Shown: one piece after another, positions 7,485 to 22,189 of the stretch
Numbering within the stretch: the first letter of the stretch is position 1
Layout: each line of letters begins with the position of its first letter
Assembly: GCF_902499045.1 (NCBI RefSeq)
Contig: NZ_CABVPL010000012.1
Location: 1 to 64,000, forward strand
Source: Burkholderia latens
GTDB lineage: Bacteria > Pseudomonadota > Gammaproteobacteria > Burkholderiales > Burkholderiaceae
DNA: 64,000 bases
Reading direction: 5' to 3'
Notes under the pieces: generated by a model
What the model was told of the DNA's origin: nothing
The model's database searches: none
Seen by the model: only the letters and a program-made list of their open reading frames with translations
Position numbers and translations under genes: made by a program

Positions 7485-10253
7485 TCATTCCCTGTCGCCT
7501 GCCGCCACCAGCACCGCCACCGGCAACGCCGCCAGACACCGATCGAGCCGCAGCGTGCCGTCGTCCGACGCATCGATTTCGCCGCCGTCGCTCAACCAGT
7601 CGCGCCAGCGCTTCGCGGCACCGCGCGGCAACACGACCGCGGTTTCCCCCCATTTGCCCGGCTCGACGCGCGGCAATCCCGGCGTGTCGCCGAGCAGCCG
7701 GCACGCGAGCCGCGTCACGACCACGACGACCGTCACGCCTTCACCGCACCGCGCGAACGCCACCGCATGCCGGCCGAGCGTGCCGCGCACGCGCAGCGGC
7801 ACGTACGCGCCGTCCGCGAACACTGCCGGCCAGCGCGCGCGCAGCGCAAGCATCCGCTCGACGAGCGCCCGCTTCACGCGCGCATCGGGCCACGTCGGCA
7901 GATACGCGGCGACCGGCTCGTCGACGCGCTCGGCCGCGAGTGCCGCGAACGGCACGTCGCGCCGGTTGTCCGGATCGACGAGCGAGTGATCCCATCGCTC
8001 GGTACCTTGGTACAGGTCGGGCACGCCCGGCGACGCCATCCGCAGCGCCGCCTGCGCGAGACTGTTGACGACGCCGGCCGGCGCGATCCGCGCGACGAAC
8101 GCATGGAGCCGGTGCACGAAATCGCCTGCGCCGTGCGGCGTCAGGATCGCGCGGACGAACTGCTCGCACGCGCGCTCGTAGTCCGCGTCGGGCGCGAGCC
8201 AGTCCGTCTGCCGTTTCGCTTCGCGCAGCGCTTTCGTCTGCCAGCGCACCACGCGCTCCGCGAGCGCCGCAAGTCCGGCTGCATCGTCGGGCGCGAGCGC
8301 CGGCGGCCAGCAGCCGGCGAGCGTCTGGTACAGCATCGCTTCCGCGGCCGGCCCCGGCGTCCACGCGAGATCGCGATGTGCGCCGCCGCGTTGCCGCTGG
8401 TTCAGCGTCGACCAGTCGAGCGACACCGCGCGCCACAGGTCCGGCACTTCGCTCAGCACCGCGAGCCGCGCGCGCGCATCCTCGCCGCGCTTGTGATCGT
8501 GCGTCGCGGTCGCGACGAGCGTGTGCGGCACGGTGCGCGCGCGACGCCGGTTGCGCGCATGGAACGCGCCGCGCGACACGCTGAAGTCGCCAGCGTCGGC
8601 GCCAACTTCGTTGCGCGACAGCAGACGCCCATACCGATAGTTGGCCGTGTCCTCGACGCCTTTCGCGGCGAGCGGCGCGGTGAGCTGCGCGAACGCGACG
8701 CGCGCGGCGGCGAGCGCGGCGGCATCGGCGCGCGGTACGCGCGTGCCGCGGAGCCCGAGCCAGCCGGCGACGCGCTCCAGCGCATAGCGGTCCGACGGAT
8801 CGATCGCGGCGCATGCGGCGTCGTACGCGCGTTCGAGCACGCGACGATCGGCAGCGCCCGGCTCGTCGCCGTGCGCCGGATACATCCGGTAGACGGGCAG
8901 ATGCACGGCGAGCTCGCCCAGCATGCGATGAATCGCGATGCGGCTGACGTCGCGCGTCGCGGGCGCCGCGCGCGCAATGCGGTGCAATGCCCGCGCGACA
9001 CGCTCGTGCTCGCCGGCGAGCTGCCGCTTCAGCACGCGCCGCTTGCCGGCGACCGCTTCGTCGGCGAACGAGCGCGCGGACCCCGACACGGCCGCCCAGT
9101 GCGCGCCGAGTGGCTCCGCGCCGGCCGGATCGTGCAGCAGCGCGGCGACGTCGTTCATGAAGTCGTAGCCCGTCGTGCCGTTGACGTGCCAGTCGTCGCG
9201 CAGCGTCTCGCCCGGCGCGAGAATCTTCTCGACGACGATGTACGGCCTCGCGTCGCGCTGTTCGGCGAGTCGCGCATGCAGGCGCCGGCAATACGCGCGC
9301 GGGTCGGCGAGGCCATCGACGTGATCGACGCGCAGGCCGTCGACGTCGCCGGCCGCGTGCAGCGCGAGCGGCAGCGCGTGCACCGCGTCGAACACCGCGT
9401 CGTCGTCGACGCGCACGGCCGCGAGCGTCGCGATGTCGAAGAAGCGCCGCCAGTTCAGTTCGTCGGCGGCCGTGCGCCACCACGCGAGCCGGTAGTGCTG
9501 GCGTTCGAGCAGGTGGTGCAGGCATGCGCGCGAGCGCGCGCGGCGCGGGTCGGCGCCGCGCAATACCGCGTCGAACGCATGCGGCCCGTGCGCGGCCGCG
9601 TAGTCGCGCAGCGCCGCGTGCGCGGCCGCGAGGCGCGCGCTGCCGCGCACCGGCGCCGCGGCGAAGCGTTCGGCGAGCGCGTTCAGGTCCGCGCGGTTCG
9701 CGATGCGCAGGATCTCCGCGTACGTCGACGCGGCCACCGGCAGCGTCCGGCCCGGACACGCGATGAAGAAGCGCCCGGCCGCCGCATCGGCGCCGAGCGT
9801 GATGTCGCCGGCGGCGAGCGCGTCGCCGTACGGCGCGCCGAGGCACGGCAGCAGCACCTTGCCGTCGAGCGCGGGATCGGGCGGATGCCAGTCGATGTCG
9901 AAGTAGTGCGCGTACGGGCTCGCGGGCCCCCATTCGAGCACGTCGTTCCACCAGCCGTTCGACGTGCCGCCGACGCCCATGTGGTTCGGCACGATGTCGA
10001 TGATCACGCCGAGGCCGCGCGCGCGCAGCGCATCGACGAGACGCCGGAAGCCGGCTTCGCCGCCGAGTTCCGCGCTGATCGCGCGATGGTCGACGGTGTC
10101 GTAGCCGTGCAGCGAGCCGGGTTCGGCCGTCGTGATCGGCGACAGGTACAGGTGGCTCACGCCGAGCCGCGCGAAATAGTCCGCATGCGCGGCCGCGTCG
10201 TCGAACGTGAAGCCCGCATGCAGCTGCAGCCGCAACGTCGCGCGCGGCGTCAT
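7485..10253 (-). CDS. treY: Malto-oligosyltrehalose synthase
   Basis: 922 residues, GH13 family. TreY turns the reducing-end glucose of an alpha-1,4-glucan into an alpha,alpha-1,1 trehalosyl end, which TreZ then removes as trehalose. Visible motifs: DIVPNHMGVG (region I), DGLRVDHVDGLADP with the nucleophile Asp (region II), YIVVEKILAPGE with the acid/base Glu (region III), and the TreY-typical KGVEDTANYRYGRLLSRNEVG. The start overlaps the malQ stop by 4 nt (ATGA), so translation is coupled. It is the last gene of the seven-gene glucan operon. The order treZ-malQ-treY places the trehalose-releasing branch at the distal end. Confidence 0.96.
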   Translation of the reverse strand: MTPRATLRLQLHAGFTFDDAAAHADYFARLGVSHLYLSPITTAEPGSLHGYDTVDHRAISAELGGEAGFRRLVDALRARGLGVIIDIVPNHMGVGGTSNGWWNDVLEWGPASPYAHYFDIDWHPPDPALDGKVLLPCLGAPYGDALAAGDITLGADAAAGRFFIACPGRTLPVAASTYAEILRIANRADLNALAERFAAAPVRGSARLAAAHAALRDYAAAHGPHAFDAVLRGADPRRARSRACLHHLLERQHYRLAWWRTAADELNWRRFFDIATLAAVRVDDDAVFDAVHALPLALHAAGDVDGLRVDHVDGLADPRAYCRRLHARLAEQRDARPYIVVEKILAPGETLRDDWHVNGTTGYDFMNDVAALLHDPAGAEPLGAHWAAVSGSARSFADEAVAGKRRVLKRQLAGEHERVARALHRIARAAPATRDVSRIAIHRMLGELAVHLPVYRMYPAHGDEPGAADRRVLERAYDAACAAIDPSDRYALERVAGWLGLRGTRVPRADAAALAAARVAFAQLTAPLAAKGVEDTANYRYGRLLSRNEVGADAGDFSVSRGAFHARNRRRARTVPHTLVATATHDHKRGEDARARLAVLSEVPDLWRAVSLDWSTLNQRQRGGAHRDLAWTPGPAAEAMLYQTLAGCWPPALAPDDAAGLAALAERVVRWQTKALREAKRQTDWLAPDADYERACEQFVRAILTPHGAGDFVHRLHAFVARIAPAGVVNSLAQAALRMASPGVPDLYQGTERWDHSLVDPDNRRDVPFAALAAERVDEPVAAYLPTWPDARVKRALVERMLALRARWPAVFADGAYVPLRVRGTLGRHAVAFARCGEGVTVVVVVTRLACRLLGDTPGLPRVEPGKWGETAVVLPRGAAKRWRDWLSDGGEIDASDDGTLRLDRCLAALPVAVLVAAGDRE

Positions 10254-12538
10254 GCGTCGTCCTCCGGCGCCCGGCGCGCGTGCTCGATCGCGGCGATGCG
10301 CGTGCGCACGTCGGCGTCGAACAGCGCGCCAACGGCGCGCGGCAGCCGGCGCAGCCAGTTCGGATGGCCGCACGGCGGGCCGGGGAGGTTCGGCTGCGCG
10401 TCGAGCGCGAGCAAGTCCTCGAGCGGCACGATCGCGAGCGGCGCCGGGCTGCGCGCGACGTAGGAGAGCATCGCGTCGACGGGCGGCGCATCGGCTGCCG
10501 GGACCGGCGCGCCGGATGCCGCGCATCCGGCTTGTTGCAGCGCGCGCCATAGCGCGGCGCGATCGGTCGCGCGCTCGGCTTCGGCGGACGACGCAGATGC
10601 GCCCAATTCGGCGGCTGCCGCGAGGTCGGGGTCGGGCGGCGACGGGTCGTACGTGCCGGCGTCGGCGCGTTCGTCGCCGGCATCGTCACGCAGCAGCGGC
10701 GCGTTTCGCTCGTCGCCGTCCGAGTCGTGCGCGGCGGCAGCGAGCCCGACGTCGTCGCACGCACGTTGCGGGGTTTCGTCGTTCGTCGCCGCGCGCCGCC
10801 GCCATTCGAGATCGACGCCACGCCACCAGCCGGACACGGTCGGCAGATCGTGCGTCGACGTCATCGCGATCGTGTCGCGATCCCAAGCGGCGGGCCGCCG
10901 GAACGCACCGTCCGCTTCGCGCTCGAACCACAGCACGCGCATCCCCGCGATGCCCTGCGCGGCGAGCCGCTCGCGGAAACCCGCCGGCACCGTGCCGAGA
11001 TCCTCGCCGATCGCGACCGCGCGATGCCGGGCCGCCTCCAGCGCGACGAGCCGCACGAGATCGTCGATCGGGTAACGCAGGTACGCGCCGTCGCGCGCCG
11101 ACGCGCCGTCCGGCACGATCCACATCCGCGCGAAACCGAGCACGTGATCGATGCGGATCCCGCCCGCGTGCGCGAACGCGGAGCGCAGCAGCTCGACGAA
11201 CGGAACGAATCCGTGCGTGCGCAGCGCCGCGGGCGTCCACGTCGTCACGCCCCACGCCTGGCCGTCCGCATTGAATAGGTCGGGCGGCGCGCCGACCGAC
11301 ACGCCGCGCAGCAGCGTCGTGCCGTGCGCCCACGCGTCGCTGCCCGAGCGATCGGAACCGACCGCGAGATCGGCGATCAGCCCGATCGCCATCCCGGCAT
11401 CGCGCGCGGCATGCTGCGCGCGGCCGAGCGCGTCGGACGCACACCATTGCAGGAACGTGTGGAACGCGATCGTATCGGCGTGCGCGTGCGCGAACGCGTC
11501 GACTTCGGGCGACGCGGGCACGCGCCATTGCGCGGGCCATTGCCGCCAGTCCGCGCCGATCCCGTGTTCGATGCAGAACGCCTGCAGCGCGTCGAAGCGT
11601 GCATGCGCGTCGAGCGCCGCGCCGCCCGCCGCGCGGAACCGTTCGAACGCGTCGCGCGACGGCTCGCCGCTCGCGCGCCACGCGTCGAAGCACGCGCGCA
11701 GCTGGTGCAGCTTCCGCGGCAGCACGTGCGGCCAGTCGATCAGCGGTGTGTCGGGGGCCGCCGCGGCGCCGTCGGCAGCGCCGTTCATCCGCCGCACGAT
11801 ATCGGCGCCCGGCACCGCGTCGCTGTCGAGATACGCGACGTTGTGCCAGCGCCGCGACGACGGCGAATACGGGCTGTCGTGCTCGGGCAGCGCCGGATAG
11901 CCGGCGTGCGTGGGGCTGAGCGCGATCGCATGCGCGCCATGCCGCGCCGCGTGCGCGGCGAGATCGGCGAGTGCGGTGTAGTCGCCCGCGCCGTCGTCGT
12001 TCGCGCGGCGCAGGCTGTAGAGCTGCGCCGCGATGCCCCAGCGGCGCGGCGCGTGCGGGTCTGGGTTCGACGCAGGGTTCGCATGGTCCGCATCGAACGC
12101 CCGGTCGAACGGCCGCGCATGCGCCGGCGCGATCGCGAGCCCGATCCGTTGCTCGCCGATGTCGAGCGCGTGATAGCCGGGCAGCGTGAGCGCCGGCAGC
12201 ATGCCATGCTCGCCCGCGCCGCCCACGCGCCCATCGACGTGCCCGCCCGATTCGAGCGCGATCCGGAAGCGCGCGCCGGGCGGCGCGACGCTGCGCGGCA
12301 ACGGCAGCGGCACGCCGGCGTCGCCGGTGACGAGCCGCGGCGTCGCGCCGTTCGCGTCGGCGAGCGCGGCCGCGCTGTCGACACGTTCGATCGGCGTGCC
12401 GCATGGCCAGCCGAGCGCATCGACGAGCGCGACGAGCGCGTCGTCGTCCACGCGTCGCGCGACGCCGGCCGCGTCGATCCAGTCAGGCTCGAGCCCGGCC
12501 AGACGCGCGAGTTCGTCGATCGATACGTCGGTCGTCAT
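10250..12538 (-). CDS. malQ: 4-alpha-glucanotransferase (amylomaltase)
   Basis: 762 residues, GH77 family, close to the length of proteobacterial MalQ with the extra N-terminal region. It transfers alpha-1,4-glucan segments and so recycles the short oligosaccharides left by TreY/TreZ and GlgX. Catalytic motifs: GGIRIDHVLGFARMW with the nucleophile Asp, VAIGEDLGTVP with the acid/base Glu, and STHDLPTVSGWW with the transition-state Asp. An acidic low-complexity stretch around residues 600-660 is unusual for the family and falls between the catalytic domain and the C-terminus. The start MTTDVSIDELARLAG overlaps the treZ stop (ATGA), and its stop overlaps treY. Confidence 0.95.
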   Translation of the reverse strand: MTTDVSIDELARLAGLEPDWIDAAGVARRVDDDALVALVDALGWPCGTPIERVDSAAALADANGATPRLVTGDAGVPLPLPRSVAPPGARFRIALESGGHVDGRVGGAGEHGMLPALTLPGYHALDIGEQRIGLAIAPAHARPFDRAFDADHANPASNPDPHAPRRWGIAAQLYSLRRANDDGAGDYTALADLAAHAARHGAHAIALSPTHAGYPALPEHDSPYSPSSRRWHNVAYLDSDAVPGADIVRRMNGAADGAAAAPDTPLIDWPHVLPRKLHQLRACFDAWRASGEPSRDAFERFRAAGGAALDAHARFDALQAFCIEHGIGADWRQWPAQWRVPASPEVDAFAHAHADTIAFHTFLQWCASDALGRAQHAARDAGMAIGLIADLAVGSDRSGSDAWAHGTTLLRGVSVGAPPDLFNADGQAWGVTTWTPAALRTHGFVPFVELLRSAFAHAGGIRIDHVLGFARMWIVPDGASARDGAYLRYPIDDLVRLVALEAARHRAVAIGEDLGTVPAGFRERLAAQGIAGMRVLWFEREADGAFRRPAAWDRDTIAMTSTHDLPTVSGWWRGVDLEWRRRAATNDETPQRACDDVGLAAAAHDSDGDERNAPLLRDDAGDERADAGTYDPSPPDPDLAAAAELGASASSAEAERATDRAALWRALQQAGCAASGAPVPAADAPPVDAMLSYVARSPAPLAIVPLEDLLALDAQPNLPGPPCGHPNWLRRLPRAVGALFDADVRTRIAAIEHARRAPEDDA

Positions 12539-14412
12539 GGGCGTCGGTGTCCGTTCGTGCGGTGATTCAGCGCATCGTGGTTCACCGCGCCGTCGCGCCA
12601 TGCGATGCACGCGCGCGCGGCCAGCCGCTGGTCGGGAAGGCGGTCGCGTGCACGCGGCGGCGTCTCGAACACGATCTTGCCGACCGGCAGCACCGACAGC
12701 ACCGCTTCGTACGACGCGGGATTGAACGCGATCGTCAGCGTGCTGCCGTCGCCGAGCCGCCAGCGCGCGACGAGCGCCGCCGCGTCGCCGTTGCTCGCGC
12801 CGTTGCCGGCCAGCAGCTCGACGCCGAGCGCGTGCGCGCCGGGCAGATGCGGCGTCACGAGCGCCGCTCGCACGGTCAGCGCGCTGCGGTAGAAGTGGCG
12901 CCACGCATCGCCGTCGGGCCACGCGTCGACGTCGGCGTGGCCGGGCGATGAGCGCACGAACGTGCCGATGTCGTTCGGATCGGGAATCGCGTCTCGATGT
13001 GCGGGATCCGCGAACGCGGAAAACGCCGCGAACTCGCGGCGGCGGCCTTCGCGCACCGCGTCCGCGAGCGCGCCGCGATAGTCGGTGAAGAACTGGAACG
13101 GCTGCGTGCTGCCGTCTTCCTCGCCCATGAACAGCAGCGGAATCTGCGGCGCGAGCAGCATCAGCGCGGTCGCCGCGCGCACCGCGTCGTCGTTCGCGAG
13201 CGCGCGCAGCCGCTCGCCGAACGCGCGGTTGCCGATCTGATCGTGGTTCTGCAGGAACGTGACGAACGCGGTCGGCGGCAGATGCGTGCTCGGCTCGCCG
13301 CGTGGCGCGCCGTCGTGCAGCGGCGACGGCTCGCCCTGGTACGCGAATCCTTCGCCGAGCGTGCGTGCGAGATGGCGCAGCGGCGCGTCGGCGTACGCGC
13401 GGTAGTAGCCTTCGCGCTCGCCGGTCAGCAGCACGTGCACGCTGTTGTGGAAATCGTCGTTCCACTGCGCGTCGAAGCCGTCGGGTCCGAGCAGGCTCGC
13501 CGTATTGCGTTCGTTCTCGAGCACCAGATGCACGTGCCGCGCGTCGCCCGCATACGCACGCACGAGGTGTCCGAGCTCGCGCAGCCAAGCATCGTCGTCG
13601 ATCGCATGCGCGGCGTCGATGCGCAGCCCGTCGAAGCGGAATTCGTCGAGCCAGTACAGCGCGTTGTCGATGAAGAACGTGCTCGTCTGCGCGCACGAGA
13701 AGTCGATCGCCGGCCCCCACGCGGTCTGCCGGTCCGTGCGGAAGAATGCCGGCGCATAGCGCGGGAGAAGATTGCCTTCGGGGCCGAAGTGGTTGTACAC
13801 GACGTCGAGAAACACCTGCAGCCGGAGCCCGTGCGCGGTATCGATCAGCGATTTCAACTCCTCCGGGCGTCCGTACGACGCATCGGGTGCGAACGGCAGC
13901 ACGCCGTCGTAGCCCCAGTTGCGCGCGCCGGGGAATGCGTTGACGGGCATCAGCTCGATCGCGGTCACGCCGAGCGCGGCGATCGCCGGCAGCCAGCGCT
14001 CGACGTTCCCATAGCCGCCGCATGCGCCGACGTGCAGCTCGTACAGCACCGTCTCGTGCCACGGCCGGCCGGTCCACGCGTCGTTGCGCCAGCGGTACGC
14101 GGACGGATCGACGACCTGGCTCGGCCCGTGCACGTCGTACGGCTGAAAGCGCGACGCCGGATCGGGCACCGCGAGATCGTCGTCGAGCAGATAACGATAA
14201 AGCGTGCCGGGGCCGCACGGCGCGATCACCTCGAACCAGCCGTCGCCGGCGCCGTGCATCGCGACGCGCTGTTCGCCGTGCAGCTCGACCGTCGCGGTGC
14301 GGCTCGCGGGCGCCCACAACCGGAAGCGCGTGTGCTCGGCATCGATGCAGGTCGCGCCGAACGACGACGCGAACACATGCGTGCCGGACGAATGGGCGGA
14401 ACGTGATGTCAT
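12535..14412 (-). CDS. treZ: Malto-oligosyltrehalose trehalohydrolase
   Basis: 625 residues, GH13. It hydrolyses the alpha-1,4 bond next to the trehalosyl end made by TreY and releases trehalose. An N-terminal Ig-like domain (THFRLWAPAS-type sequence, residues 20-110) precedes the barrel. Catalytic signs: FLDVVYNHFGPEGN, DGLRIDAAHAI with the nucleophile Asp, HLVLENERN with the acid/base Glu, and FLQNHDQIGNRA. Its ATG is 9 nt after the glgX stop and its stop overlaps malQ by 4 nt. Confidence 0.95.
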   Translation of the reverse strand: MTSRSAHSSGTHVFASSFGATCIDAEHTRFRLWAPASRTATVELHGEQRVAMHGAGDGWFEVIAPCGPGTLYRYLLDDDLAVPDPASRFQPYDVHGPSQVVDPSAYRWRNDAWTGRPWHETVLYELHVGACGGYGNVERWLPAIAALGVTAIELMPVNAFPGARNWGYDGVLPFAPDASYGRPEELKSLIDTAHGLRLQVFLDVVYNHFGPEGNLLPRYAPAFFRTDRQTAWGPAIDFSCAQTSTFFIDNALYWLDEFRFDGLRIDAAHAIDDDAWLRELGHLVRAYAGDARHVHLVLENERNTASLLGPDGFDAQWNDDFHNSVHVLLTGEREGYYRAYADAPLRHLARTLGEGFAYQGEPSPLHDGAPRGEPSTHLPPTAFVTFLQNHDQIGNRAFGERLRALANDDAVRAATALMLLAPQIPLLFMGEEDGSTQPFQFFTDYRGALADAVREGRRREFAAFSAFADPAHRDAIPDPNDIGTFVRSSPGHADVDAWPDGDAWRHFYRSALTVRAALVTPHLPGAHALGVELLAGNGASNGDAAALVARWRLGDGSTLTIAFNPASYEAVLSVLPVGKIVFETPPRARDRLPDQRLAARACIAWRDGAVNHDALNHRTNGHRRP

Positions 14413-14421
14413 GGCGGCTCC

Positions 14422-16536
14422 TTACGAGGGCAAGTCGGGTGGCACGGCCGCGACCGCGATCACGGCCGCGTGCGCGGCGACGTCGACGCCGGCGTCGGGC
14501 CACGAGCGCGGGCCGGCGTCGGGTGTCGCGGTATCGAGCAGCACGCGATAGTCGAGCAGCGGCGCGGGCGGCTTGAACGTGATCGTGTCGGCCGACGCGT
14601 TCAGCATCACGAGCAGCGCCTCGGTGCGCCCCGTGCGGCCGGTGCCGACGCGCCGCATCGTCAGCGCGCGGCGCTCGCCGTCCTCCCACGCGGGCACGCT
14701 CAGTTCCTCGCCGTGCTCGTCGAACCAGCCGATCTCGCGCATGCCGGGCGCGCCGTCGCGGTCGCCGTTCGGATAGCGCGGCACGGACATCACCGGGTAC
14801 ATGCGCCGCATCGCCGCGAGCCGCGACACGAAGCGCGTCATCTGCACGCCTTCGTCGCTGCGCGCGAGATCCCAGTCGAGCCACGACAGTTCGTTATCCT
14901 GGCAATACGCGTTGTTGTTGCCGTGCTGCGTGCGGCCGAACTCGTCGCCCGCGACGATCATCGGCGTGCCGAGCGCGGTAAACAGCGTCGCGAGCATCGA
15001 ACGCGCGACGCGCGCGCGCAGATCGCGGATCTTCGGATCGTCGGTCGGCCCTTCGGCGCCCCAGTTCGCGCTGCAGTTGTCGTCGCGGCCGTCGCGGTTG
15101 TCCTCGCCGTTCGCTTCGTTGTGCTTGCCCGCGTACGACACGAGATCGGCGAGCGTGAACCCGTCGTGCGCGGTGATGAAATTGACCGACGCCCACGTGC
15201 GGCGCCGCTGGTGATTGAACAGGTCGGCCGAACCGGCCAGCCGTGCGGCGAGCTCCGGGCGCTGGCCCGCGTCGCCGCGCCAGAAGCGCCGCACCGTGTC
15301 GCGAAAACGGTCGTTCCATTCGGCGAAGCCGGGCGGATGGCGGCCGAGCTGATAGCCGCCGGGGCCGAGATCCCATGGTTCGGTGATGAGCTTGCGCTGC
15401 GCGAGCACCGGATCCTGCCGCAATGCGTCGAAAAATCCCGAGCCCGGCTCGAAACCGTGATCCTCGCGGCCGAGCGTCACGCCGAGATCGAAACGAAACC
15501 CGTCGATGTTGAACGCGGTCGCCCAGTAGCGCAGCGAATCCATCACCATCTGCACGACGCGCGGATGCGACATGTTCAGCGTGTTGCCGCAGCCGGTCTC
15601 GTCCACGTGATAGCGCGGGTCGTCGGGCCGCAGCCGGTAGTAGCTCGCGTTGTCGAGGCCGCGCCACGACAGCGTCGGCCCGAGCTCGTTGCCTTCGCAC
15701 GTGTGGTTGTAGACGACGTCGAGCACGACTTCGATGCCCGCTGCGTGCAACTGGCGGATCGCGATGCGCATCTCGTCGAGCCGCCGCGTCGACAGATACG
15801 ACGGCTCCGGCGCGAAGAACGCGGCCGTGTCGTAGCCCCAGTAATTGCGCAGCCCGCGGTGCACGAGTGCGCGTTGCTGCAGGAACGCATGCACCGGCAG
15901 CAGCTCGATCGTCGTCACGCCGATCGCCAGCAGGTGATCGATGAACGCCGGATGCGCGAGCGACGCGAACGTGCCGCGCTCCGGCGCGCGCAGCCCCGCG
16001 CGGCGCATCGACGCACCGCGCACGTGGGTCTCGTAGATCACGGTGCTGCGCCACGGCACGTCCGGGCGCCGGTCGTTGCTCCAGTCGAATGCCTCGTCGA
16101 CGACCACGGCCTTCGGCATCGCGGGCGCGGAGTCGCGGCGGTCCATCGACAGATCCGCGCGGTTCGAGTGCACGCGATAGCCGAACAGCGCGTCGGACCA
16201 GCGGAAGTGGCCGACCAGCTTGCGCGCGTACGGGTCGAGCAGCAGCTTGGTCGGGTTGAAGCGATGGCCTTGCTGCGGCTGGTACGGGCCGTCCGCGCGG
16301 AAGCCGTACACGGTGCCCGGATGCGCGTTCGGCAGATAGCCGTGCCACACCTCGTCGGTGCATTCGGGCAGGTCGAGGCGCGCAAGCTCCTTGCGGCCGG
16401 TCGGGTCGAACACGCACAGCTGGATGCGGTGCGCGTGCGCGGAAAACACCGCGAAGTTGGTCCCGAGTCCGTCCCAGGTCGCGCCGAGCGGATAGCAGCG
16501 GCCGGGTTCGAGACGGTCGGGCAGGGCGGTCGGCAT
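14422..16536 (-). CDS. glgX: Glycogen debranching enzyme
   Basis: 704 residues, GH13 isoamylase type. It cuts alpha-1,6 branches from glucan, supplying linear chains to TreY and MalQ. It has a CBM48-like N-terminus (YPLGATWDGLGTNFAVFSAHA), then VVLDVVYNHTCEGNE, DGFRFDLGVTLGRE (nucleophile), LITEPWDLGPGGYQ (acid/base) and FITAHDGFTL. The chosen ATG has GGAG 8 nt upstream. In-frame ATGs at 16572 and 16569 would overlap the glgB stop as ATGA and add 11-12 residues; that alternative is quite possible. treZ follows after 9 nt. Confidence 0.93.
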   Translation of the reverse strand: MPTALPDRLEPGRCYPLGATWDGLGTNFAVFSAHAHRIQLCVFDPTGRKELARLDLPECTDEVWHGYLPNAHPGTVYGFRADGPYQPQQGHRFNPTKLLLDPYARKLVGHFRWSDALFGYRVHSNRADLSMDRRDSAPAMPKAVVVDEAFDWSNDRRPDVPWRSTVIYETHVRGASMRRAGLRAPERGTFASLAHPAFIDHLLAIGVTTIELLPVHAFLQQRALVHRGLRNYWGYDTAAFFAPEPSYLSTRRLDEMRIAIRQLHAAGIEVVLDVVYNHTCEGNELGPTLSWRGLDNASYYRLRPDDPRYHVDETGCGNTLNMSHPRVVQMVMDSLRYWATAFNIDGFRFDLGVTLGREDHGFEPGSGFFDALRQDPVLAQRKLITEPWDLGPGGYQLGRHPPGFAEWNDRFRDTVRRFWRGDAGQRPELAARLAGSADLFNHQRRRTWASVNFITAHDGFTLADLVSYAGKHNEANGEDNRDGRDDNCSANWGAEGPTDDPKIRDLRARVARSMLATLFTALGTPMIVAGDEFGRTQHGNNNAYCQDNELSWLDWDLARSDEGVQMTRFVSRLAAMRRMYPVMSVPRYPNGDRDGAPGMREIGWFDEHGEELSVPAWEDGERRALTMRRVGTGRTGRTEALLVMLNASADTITFKPPAPLLDYRVLLDTATPDAGPRSWPDAGVDVAAHAAVIAVAAVPPDLPS

Positions 16537-16568
16537 GGGGAGGGTCTCCGTGTCGAGGGCGCCGGGCA

Positions 16569-22185
<5,617 letters not shown>

Positions 22186-22189
<4 letters not shown>

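Noticed and set aside
10250-14884. Very long open frame (1544 codons) covering malQ and the antisense-like region over treZ and glgX
   Set aside because: Only the part downstream of 12538 shows MalQ motifs. The rest is Arg/Ala-rich sequence read out of frame through treZ and glgX, typical of high-GC DNA. The same applies to the long extensions over glgX, treS, treY and the phospholipase gene.
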